Source: Clostridia bacterium
Lineage (GTDB): Bacteria; Bacillota; Clostridia; Christensenellales; Borkfalkiaceae
Length of the DNA stretch: 5,366 nt
Assembly: GCA_017421905.1 (NCBI GenBank)
Contig: JAFOHH010000227.1
Span: forward strand, 1-5,366
Reading direction: 5' to 3'
Positions 1 to 4,857 of the stretch are shown piece by piece (positions within the stretch are counted from its first letter, which is position 1; each line of letters opens with the position of its first letter). The position numbers and the translations under genes were made by a program. The notes beneath the pieces were generated by a model, which saw only the letters and a program-made list of their open reading frames with translations, was not told where the DNA came from and made no database searches.

Positions 1-22
1 GCCCTTGCCGTTTGGCAAGGGC
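1..22 (-). terminator. Probable intrinsic terminator, cut by the window edge
   Basis: This is a perfect inverted repeat with a 9-bp stem (GCCCTTGCC/GGCAAGGGC) and a 4-nt loop. On the plus strand the bases after it are G-rich, so it is not a rightward terminator as it stands. It lies about 100 nt past the stop codon of the leftward URO-D family gene. The T-run expected for a leftward terminator would fall just outside the window, so that half of the evidence is missing. The stretch 23-121 between hairpin and gene contains no ORF or RNA that I recognise. It could instead end a rightward gene lying outside the window. Confidence 0.55.
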
Positions 23-121
23 GGGGCTTAACCCGTTTCCGGAATCAATCCCAATCGCCGTTATCTCTTGATGGGGTGTTCGGCTTATAACTTTTCGCTG
101 TAAAAAACAAGCAAGAGGCGT

Positions 122-1237
122 TTATTTCGTGCCGTTTTTCTCGCGATAGTATTCCTTTGCGCCCTCGTAAATGGCAATTACGTTTTCGGGCGGAACGTCA
201 AACTGAATGGTGTGGGCGGGCGATAAAATATAGCCGCCGTTTACGTCCATAATAGAAAGGATGCGTTTCACCTCCGCCTTTACCTCCTCGGCAGACTTTT
301 CGGGGAGGAGATGCTGGGTATCTACGCCGCCCCAAAAGGTAATTTTGTCGCCAAAATCCTTTTTCAAGCGTTCGTGCTCCATCATATATACACCCGGCTG
401 AATGGGGTTTAAAATATCCACGCCCATATCGATAAGGTCGGGAATAAAGTTATGTACCGAGCCGCAGGTGTGGTGCTTGTAGTAGGCGTCGGTAAACTTT
501 TTGGTGTAGGCAATGCGCTCCTTCATATAAGGTTTAACGAGCTCTTGGAACATTTGGGTAGACATAAACGGGCCGCTTTGCGTGCCGAAATCGTCGCCCG
601 AGGTGGTGCAATCGATATATTTACCAAGCGCGCCGTAATACTTTTCGATCACCTTTTTTTGGTAAGCCAAAATGCGCTCCGAAAAGGCGTGAACGACCTC
701 CGGTTCTGCCGCAAGGCGGTAAAGATAGTCGTCGAACCCAAACATCCAGCAGCCGATTTCAAACACGCCGAGCACGGGATGCTCCGCAACCACGGCGTAA
801 TCGGTATTTTCGTGCAGGGCCTTTGCCTGCGCCGCCCAAAGCTCTATCCATTTGGGGTCGATATTATCGGCGTTGGGCAGCTCGTAATTTACCACCTCGT
901 CGATATCGGCGTCGCGCAAGGGGTTGTAGCAAATTTGGCCGCTACGGTAGCCGATACCAAAGGCGTCGTAGGAAATATCCCCCTCCCTGCGCACGTGCGA
1001 GGTTTTTGGGGTGGGCATTCCGCCTACGCGGCGAAAATCGATATCCAGCTTTTGCAAAACGCGCTCGTCCAACAAAAAGTGCCCTTGCTTTTCTCCGCTA
1101 ACGCCCAAAAGGCGGTTAATGCCTTGGCGCGTTTCCTCGTAATCGACGTTGGTTTGCGGCGTTCCGCAAAGGTCGAATATCGCACGGTCGGCAGGCTTAT
1201 GATTTACTACGGTATAAAAACGTTCTCTATGCGTCAT
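122..1237 (-). CDS. Uroporphyrinogen decarboxylase (URO-D) family protein, methyltransferase-like, not HemE
   Basis: This 371-residue protein has the length and motifs of the URO-D/MtaA/CmuA superfamily, TIM-barrel enzymes that decarboxylate uroporphyrinogen or move methyl groups between cobamides and thiols. Visible motifs are RERFYTVVNHKPADR (4-18), GDDFGTQSGPFMS (214-226), HHTCGS (255-260), LNPIQPG (276-282), FWGGVDTQ (301-308) and GGYILSPAHTIQFDVPPENV (334-353). The H256-x-C258 pair matches the zinc-binding His-x-Cys of the MtaA-type methyltransferases. The later Cys ligand of that group is absent, and His342 (SPAH) sits near that place. The RQAGRY substrate motif of true HemE is missing, so heme synthesis is unlikely. 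The ATG at 1237 is preceded by AGGAGA (1245-1250) at good spacing. No corrinoid protein or methyltransferase partner is in view, so the substrate is unknown. The family assignment is firm; a demethylase or methyltransferase role is inference. Confidence 0.9.
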   Translation of the reverse strand: MTHRERFYTVVNHKPADRAIFDLCGTPQTNVDYEETRQGINRLLGVSGEKQGHFLLDERVLQKLDIDFRRVGGMPTPKTSHVRREGDISYDAFGIGYRSGQICYNPLRDADIDEVVNYELPNADNIDPKWIELWAAQAKALHENTDYAVVAEHPVLGVFEIGCWMFGFDDYLYRLAAEPEVVHAFSERILAYQKKVIEKYYGALGKYIDCTTSGDDFGTQSGPFMSTQMFQELVKPYMKERIAYTKKFTDAYYKHHTCGSVHNFIPDLIDMGVDILNPIQPGVYMMEHERLKKDFGDKITFWGGVDTQHLLPEKSAEEVKAEVKRILSIMDVNGGYILSPAHTIQFDVPPENVIAIYEGAKEYYREKNGTK

Positions 1238-1260
1238 AACGGTTTCTCCTTTTCGCCTTT

Positions 1261-1289
1261 ATTATAGCACGAATTTTACAAAAAGAAAA
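1261..1289 (-). promoter_or_regulatory. Extended -10 promoter for the URO-D family gene
   Basis: On the minus strand, TGCTATAAT (1269-1261) is a perfect extended -10 (TG-n-TATAAT). It lies 23 nt before the start codon's far edge and just upstream of the AGGAGA ribosome site. At 17-bp spacing the -35 position reads TTTTCT (1284-1289), a poor match to TTGACA. A strong extended -10 with a weak -35 is typical of promoters that need an activator. The promoter lies between the hom terminator and the gene, so the gene is probably transcribed separately from hom. Confidence 0.6.
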
Positions 1290-1295
1290 GCCCCT

Positions 1296-1330
1296 TTTTT
1301 GCGGAAAATAAGAAAATTTTTGCGGAAAAT
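1296..1330. repeat. Paired 14-bp direct repeat, 21-bp period, probable operator
   Basis: TTTTTGCGGAAAAT occurs at 1296-1309 and again, without a mismatch, at 1317-1330. The 21-bp period places both copies on the same face of the helix, two turns apart. They lie immediately upstream of the weak -35 of the promoter at 1261-1289, at roughly -42 to -76 from its predicted start. Paired direct repeats 21 bp apart just upstream of -35 are known for AraC-family activators (araI1/araI2 spacing). The regulator is not in the window and its family is inference. Confidence 0.5.
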
Positions 1331-1367
1331 CTTTTTAAATTACGCTGTTTTTCATTTTTATCGTACC

Positions 1368-1397
1368 AAAAAAGCGTTGGCAATTACCAACGCTTTT
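1368..1397 (-). terminator. Intrinsic terminator after hom
   Basis: The stem GCGTTGG/CCAACGC, extended by four A-T pairs, has a 6-nt loop (1381-1386). On the minus strand it is followed by six T residues (complement of A at 1368-1373). It starts about 28 nt past the hom stop codon and separates hom from the URO-D family gene's promoter. The plus-strand side also has a short T stretch (1394-1397), but no rightward gene needs it. Confidence 0.88.
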
Positions 1398-1424
1398 CCT
1401 ATTAAAGTTAAAATAGCGGTGCGC

Positions 1425-2681
1425 TTACTCGCCTACCGCTTCTACGCAGTAGTGCGATACAAGGGTGCAATCCTTTAAGTTAAGCTTGGCAAGCGCCTTG
1501 TTTACGGCGGAAAGGGTTGCCTCGGCAGTAATTACGCAAAGCTCGCCGTCCTCTCGCCATACGTTATTTACCGTTGCGCCGCATTTGGAAAGTGCAGGAA
1601 CGATTTTTGCAAGAACGGCATCGGGTGCGGAGGTTGCAAAGCGGAAGTAATGCCCTGCGGTTACCTCTGCGGAAATTTTATCCGTTTTGCCCTCTGCAAA
1701 AAATTCGTAGTAGCTGTGTGCGCCCTTTTTAGCGGCAAAAATCACGTCGGAAACGATGGCGCTACCCGTGGGGGCCGCACCTGCGCCTCTTCCTGTAAGC
1801 ACAACCTCCCCTACCGAGTCGCCCACGATGGAAAGAGCGTTAAAACAATCGGAAACGGCGGCAACGGGATGCTCCTTTTTAACGAGGGCGGGCTCTACGC
1901 GCGCCTCTATGCCCTTTGCCGTACGCTTGGCAACGGCAAGCAGCTTCATAGAATAGCCCATCGCTTTAGCTGCGGCTACGTCCTTTTGGTCAATTTCGGT
2001 AATGCCCTTGCGGGAAATTTGGTCTACCGTTATTTTGGTGTGGAAGGCAAGACCTGCCAAAATGCAAAGCTTATAGGTGGAATCATACCCTTCTACGTCG
2101 GCTTTGGGGTTGGCTTCGGCATAGCCCTTTTCCTGCGCGCCCAAAAGTGCGTCGGCAAAGGAAAACCCTTCTTCCATCTTGGTTAAAACGTAATTGGTAG
2201 TGCCGTTAATGACCCCTGCTATTTTTTGAATATGGTTTGCCTGCATTGCCTCGCACAGCACGCGCACGACGGGAACGCCGCCCATGCAGGACGCCTCGAA
2301 ATAAATATCGCTGTCGTTTTTTTGCGCAATTTCTTGCAGCTCGTGCCAATGCTTGCTAAACACCTCTTTATTAGAAGTTACGCACGTTTTGCCGTTTTTC
2401 AGCGCAGATTTTAAAAAGGAAAGGGCAGGCTCTTCGCCGCCGATGCATTCCACGACGATATCCACCGCCGGATCGCTTACGATTTCGGAAATATTTTCAC
2501 AGAGGATAGAAGCGGGCACGCCGAGCGAGAGGGCACGCTCCTTTCTCGTTTCCAAAACGGCTTCTACCGTAACGTCTAATTTTTGCGCGTTGGCAAAATA
2601 TTGTTTTTTGTCGGTCAATATACCGTAAGTGCCTGCGCCTACTACGCCAAGCCCTAAAATGGCTACGCCTACTTTCTTCAT
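1425..2681 (-). CDS. hom: Homoserine dehydrogenase with C-terminal ACT domain
   Basis: Catalyses NAD(P)H-dependent reduction of aspartate 4-semialdehyde to homoserine, the branch point to threonine and methionine, in the cytoplasm. The 418-residue protein has the nucleotide-binding GLGVVG (10-15), VTSNKEVFSKH (101-111) with the conserved Lys105, NGTTNYVLTKM (159-169) and the family signature at 182-204, where D195, D200 and K204 match the conserved acidic and lysine active-site residues. LTGRGAGAAPTGSAIVSDV follows at 295-313. Residues from about 345 to the end fit an ACT regulatory domain, which in this family usually mediates threonine feedback. I chose the ATG at 2681 because the nucleotide-binding strand begins there and AGAGGT (2688-2693) is 6 nt upstream. 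An in-frame ATG at 2726 would add 15 unrelated residues across a hairpin. No thrB, thrC or aspartokinase gene is in view. It is probably the last gene of the unit starting with the ECF S component, since I see no clear promoter in the 154-bp gap upstream. Confidence 0.97.
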   Translation of the reverse strand: MKKVGVAILGLGVVGAGTYGILTDKKQYFANAQKLDVTVEAVLETRKERALSLGVPASILCENISEIVSDPAVDIVVECIGGEEPALSFLKSALKNGKTCVTSNKEVFSKHWHELQEIAQKNDSDIYFEASCMGGVPVVRVLCEAMQANHIQKIAGVINGTTNYVLTKMEEGFSFADALLGAQEKGYAEANPKADVEGYDSTYKLCILAGLAFHTKITVDQISRKGITEIDQKDVAAAKAMGYSMKLLAVAKRTAKGIEARVEPALVKKEHPVAAVSDCFNALSIVGDSVGEVVLTGRGAGAAPTGSAIVSDVIFAAKKGAHSYYEFFAEGKTDKISAEVTAGHYFRFATSAPDAVLAKIVPALSKCGATVNNVWREDGELCVITAEATLSAVNKALAKLNLKDCTLVSHYCVEAVGE

Positions 2682-2697
2682 ACGAATACCTCTTTCT

Positions 2698-2717
2698 CTG
2701 CCCCGCATGCGGTGCAG
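2698..2717 (-). promoter_or_regulatory. Hairpin directly upstream of the hom ribosome binding site
   Basis: The minus strand reads CTGC-A-CCGCATGCGG-G-GCAG: a palindromic core flanked by CTGC/GCAG arms with one A/G mismatch. It ends about 4 nt before the AGAGGT ribosome site. It may insulate or modulate translation of hom, or it may be a worn fourth copy of the repeats at 2731-2830. The structure is visible; its role is inference. Confidence 0.35.
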
Positions 2718-2730
2718 CAGTTGCAAATTT

Positions 2731-2830
2731 CAATTGGGTTGCGCCTTGCGGTGCGGTAAGGAAAATTGAATGGTTGCGCGTGTAGCGCGGTAAGGGAAAT
2801 TGAAAGGTTGCGCTTTGCCGCGCAGTAACA
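2731..2830. repeat. Three imperfect ~34-bp tandem repeats with hairpin potential
   Basis: GGTTGCGC recurs at 2737-2744, 2772-2779 and 2806-2813 (periods 35 and 34). GCGGTAAG or a close variant recurs at 2753, 2787 and 2822. AATTGAA or AATTG spacers join the units. In each unit the two GC-rich blocks can pair: read on the minus strand, GCACC-GCAA-GGCGC (one mismatch), GCGC-TACAC-GCGC and TGCGC-GGCAAA-GCGCA. Loops differ while stems and flanks are kept, so the hairpins rather than a coding frame seem conserved. The array fills most of the gap between coaX and hom. No T-run follows any unit, so these are not ordinary terminators. Confidence 0.7.
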
Positions 2831-2835
2831 AAATC

Positions 2836-3612
2836 TTAACGGTTCATGCTGTAAAGCTGTGCCAAGCCGTTTAAGGTGAGCGTGCGGTCTAACACGTCGA
2901 TGCAATCTGCCTCTTTTGCAATAATTTCGCCAAGGCCGCCCGTTGCAACGACTTTTACGTTGGTTTTGCCTTCCTTAGCCAGCTCTTCCTTCATTTTGCC
3001 AACGATTTTTTCGGTAAGCCCCGCAAAGCCGTAAACGATACCTGCTTGCATGTTGGTTACCGTGTTTTTAGCGATGGCGCAGTTGGGCGTTTCCAGCTCG
3101 ATATGGGGAAGTTTAGCCGCCGAGTTAACGAGCGAATCGAGCGAGCCCTTAATGCCCGGGGAAATTGCGCCGCCGATGAGTTCTCCCTTTTCGGTTACGA
3201 CGTGAAAGGTGGTTGCCGTGCCAAAGTCGATTACGATAACCGGGCCGCCGTACTTGGTATACGCGCCAACGCTGGAGGCGATGCGGTCTGCGCCGACCTC
3301 TCTCGGGTTTTCCACCTTAATATTCAAGCCCGTTTTAATGCCGGGGCCAACCATAAGCGGCTCCATTTTAAAAAAGAAGCTACACATATGGCTAATGGTA
3401 TAGTTGAGCGAAGGAATAACGGAGGACATAATAATTCCGTCGATATCCTTAGGCGAATAGCCTTGAAATTTCAAAAGGTCGCAAAGCGTAACGCCGTATT
3501 CGTCTGCCGTTCTCGTTTTAGAAGAAGAAACGCGGAAGCTGGCTTTTAGCACGGTTCCATCGAACAAGCCGTATTTAATATTAGTGTTTCCGATATCAAT
3601 TGCGAGAATCAT
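2836..3612 (-). CDS. coaX: Type III pantothenate kinase
   Basis: Phosphorylates pantothenate to 4'-phosphopantothenate, the first step of coenzyme A synthesis. The CoaX type is known to be insensitive to CoA feedback and to use a monovalent cation. At 258 residues it has the usual family length. ASKHA-fold motifs are in order: DIGNTN (6-11, phosphate loop with Asp6), GADR (107-110, with Asp109 as the expected catalytic base), IDFGTATT (128-135), GGAISPGI (147-154) and ATGG (223-226). The ATG overlaps the stop codon of the upstream ECF S-component gene in an ATGA, which suggests translational coupling. AAGGGG (3621-3626), inside the end of that gene, is 8 nt upstream of the start. Together the pair fits uptake followed by metabolic trapping of pantothenate. 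All key motifs appear intact. Confidence 0.97.
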   Translation of the reverse strand: MILAIDIGNTNIKYGLFDGTVLKASFRVSSSKTRTADEYGVTLCDLLKFQGYSPKDIDGIIMSSVIPSLNYTISHMCSFFFKMEPLMVGPGIKTGLNIKVENPREVGADRIASSVGAYTKYGGPVIVIDFGTATTFHVVTEKGELIGGAISPGIKGSLDSLVNSAAKLPHIELETPNCAIAKNTVTNMQAGIVYGFAGLTEKIVGKMKEELAKEGKTNVKVVATGGLGEIIAKEADCIDVLDRTLTLNGLAQLYSMNR

Positions 3613-4190
3613 TTGTTATTCCCCTTGTAATATGCTTTTTTAACCGTTTTTACGATTACGGGTACTAAAATAAGCCCTGCAAGCAGTTCAAACAGCGTGT
3701 TGGTTACGATAAGTGCCTGCATTGCTTTAAGAAACGAACCGCCGTATGCGTCGGTGGAAATGGCAAGCATGGTAAGAACGAGCAAAGAGTTGCAAAGCAC
3801 GCCGAACATACCGCCGAGGGCAGAAGGCAACGTTTCTCTCCAAAACTCGCTTTTTGCGCTTTGGAACAGCTTAGTAGCCCCTGCGCAAACCGCCCAAGCG
3901 ATGCCGCCTGCCACCGCGCGAGGGAGAAGAGAAACCCAAGGCAAAATAAAGTAAGCATTGCCAATCATACTGGCAACGATCATCGAGCAAACGCCGAAAA
4001 TTACGCCGCCCGCAATGCCGAATTTCCAATCCTTAAACACGCAAAAGGAAAAGGTTGCGGCAAGCGAAAAAACGGCAGGGGGAGCAACGGGCAGTACCGT
4101 GGAAAACACGTAGGTTTCCAGCAGCAGCATTATAAAAATAACCGCCGCCCACACGCCAAAGAGTGCAATGGTTTTGCTTTTTTTATTCAT
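3609..4190 (-). CDS. ECF transporter S component, probably for pantothenate
   Basis: A 193-residue membrane protein with about six hydrophobic helices (roughly 7-30, 38-53, 57-75, 84-107, 122-146, 156-183) and a basic C-terminus. This is the size and layout of substrate-binding S components of energy-coupling-factor transporters. Family-like segments are LPWVSLLPRAVAGG (83-96), GGMFGVLCNSLLVLT (126-140, resembling the 'G-x-x-x-N-T/S-x-x-V-L' helix) and VTNTLFELLAG (162-172). Such proteins need the shared EcfA/EcfA'/EcfT module, which is not in the window. The substrate is inferred from the 4-nt overlap with coaX; a PanT-like pantothenate role is the simplest reading, but another vitamin is possible. 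I chose the ATG at 4190 because GGAGG (4197-4201) is 6 nt upstream. The longer in-frame extension to 4412 runs through the promoter and reads as non-coding. Confidence 0.85.
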   Translation of the reverse strand: MNKKSKTIALFGVWAAVIFIMLLLETYVFSTVLPVAPPAVFSLAATFSFCVFKDWKFGIAGGVIFGVCSMIVASMIGNAYFILPWVSLLPRAVAGGIAWAVCAGATKLFQSAKSEFWRETLPSALGGMFGVLCNSLLVLTMLAISTDAYGGSFLKAMQALIVTNTLFELLAGLILVPVIVKTVKKAYYKGNNK

Positions 4191-4319
4191 TTTTAGCCTC
4201 CAATCGGATTGCCCTTTTGGCATATCCGTCGAAAAATTCCGTTTTCGTTGCCGTTTGGCGGTCAGAATTATAAAAATTTCTGCCGTTTTGCCACAGCCGC
4301 CGAAAATCGGTTGAGTTTT

Positions 4320-4348
4320 ATTATACCAAACGAGCGCAACTTCCGCAA
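4320..4348 (-). promoter_or_regulatory. Sigma-A type promoter for the ECF S-component/coaX unit
   Basis: The minus strand has TTGCGG (4348-4343), a 17-bp spacer and a perfect TATAAT (4325-4320). The predicted start near 4313 gives a leader of about 120 nt before the ATG at 4190. A second TATAAT on the same strand (4272-4267) has no convincing -35 and is a weaker alternative. In the leader I can see a 4-bp hairpin CCGA/TCGG (4300-4310) and another, TGCC/GGCA (4210-4222), close to the ribosome site. I recognise no named riboswitch. Confidence 0.6.
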
Positions 4349-4431
4349 GCAAATACAAGGCTTTGCGCCGTTTTTTCCAAAAAATTATAAAAAGAAAAAA
4401 AGCAAGCGGCACAAAAAAATCCCCCGCTCCG

Positions 4432-4440
4432 TATTATAAA
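4432..4440 (+). promoter_or_regulatory. Candidate -10 region for the Cys-rich protein gene
   Basis: TATTATAAA offers two overlapping -10-like hexamers (TATTAT, TATAAA) about 55-60 nt before the ATG at 4494. The only -35-like match is GGCACA (4408-4413), which is weak. I could not fit a sporulation sigma factor consensus convincingly. The rest of 4191-4493 holds only this, the divergent promoter and the leader of the ECF S-component gene. Confidence 0.3.
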
Positions 4441-4493
4441 GTATAGGTACGCGCAAAACAGCGCAAGCCCAAACTTTTTAAGGAGGAACCGTT

Positions 4494-4697
4494 ATGAACT
4501 GCTTTGGTTTTGGGGACAACTGCTATTTGTGGATTTTAATCCTCATTCTCCTTTGTTGCTGCAACGGCGGCGGTACGGGACTGGTAGAAGGCATCGTAGG
4601 CAACTGCGGCTGCATTTTGCCGATTGCCATTGCCCTGCTTTGCTGCTGCGGCGGCAGAGGTACGACTCGCGGTACGGGCGGATGCGGTTGCAGATAA
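4494..4697 (+). CDS. Small high-cysteine, glycine-rich membrane protein
   Basis: A 67-residue protein with 12 Cys and 16 Gly. Two hydrophobic stretches (about 11-20 and 41-49) each run straight into a Cys triplet and a Gly-rich turn: LLCCCNGG (19-26) and LLCCCGG (48-54). The protein thus looks like two copies of one hairpin-like module. The tail GGCGCR adds two more Cys. An excellent AGGAGG (4481-4486) lies 7 nt before the ATG and a strong terminator follows, so this is a real gene despite its size. It resembles short clostridial proteins often labelled 'chorion class high-cysteine protein' in databases; that name describes composition only. Membrane attachment with clustered thiols (metal binding, cross-linking or lipid modification) is possible, but no function is known to me. 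It stands alone, divergent from the pantothenate unit. Confidence 0.85.
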   Translation: MNCFGFGDNCYLWILILILLCCCNGGGTGLVEGIVGNCGCILPIAIALLCCCGGRGTTRGTGGCGCR

Positions 4698-4721
4698 GTC
4701 TACATAGTATCCTTCCAAAAG

Positions 4722-4770
4722 AAAGCCGTGGCGTTTGCCACGGCTTTTTCCTTTTTGTTTTTTTGTGAAA
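4722..4770. terminator. Strong bidirectional intrinsic terminator
   Basis: A perfect 11-bp stem AAAGCCGTGGC/GCCACGGCTTT with a GTTT loop (4733-4736) is followed on the plus strand by T-rich sequence to 4769. It starts 24 nt after the Cys-rich gene's stop. On the minus strand the hairpin is followed by TTTCTTTT, so it can also stop transcription of the leftward LRR gene, whose stop is at 4858. Both strands' genes converge on it. The stretch 4771-4857 holds no gene. Confidence 0.92.
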
Positions 4771-4857
4771 GAATGGGTTTTCCCCACTTTGTTTTGGGTT
4801 TTAAAAGGGCTTTTATAGGGGATACGGTTTGGAGCAACCTTGTGCTTTTTATAGGGA

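Noticed and set aside
23..121. Possible tRNA or small RNA downstream of the URO-D family gene
   Set aside because: I could find only a small CCG-GAAA-CGG hairpin. No cloverleaf or conserved tRNA elements are visible.
452..1267. Long plus-strand open frame (271 codons) opposite the URO-D family gene
   Set aside because: It is antisense to a clear family match, lacks a good ribosome site and its translation shows no recognisable domain. Codon bias of the minus-strand gene keeps it open.
1650..2186. Plus-strand open frame inside hom
   Set aside because: It is antisense to intact homoserine dehydrogenase motifs and has no family features of its own.
2682..2726. Upstream start for hom, 15 residues longer
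   Set aside because: The extension crosses a hairpin and the ribosome site AGAGGT, and homologues begin at the nucleotide-binding strand.
2731..2830. Insertion sequence or terminator for coaX
   Set aside because: No transposase, no long terminal inverted repeats, and no T-run after any of the hairpins.
4191..4412. N-terminal extension of the ECF S component
   Set aside because: The extra 74 codons run through the predicted promoter and leader. GGAGG is correctly placed for the ATG at 4190.
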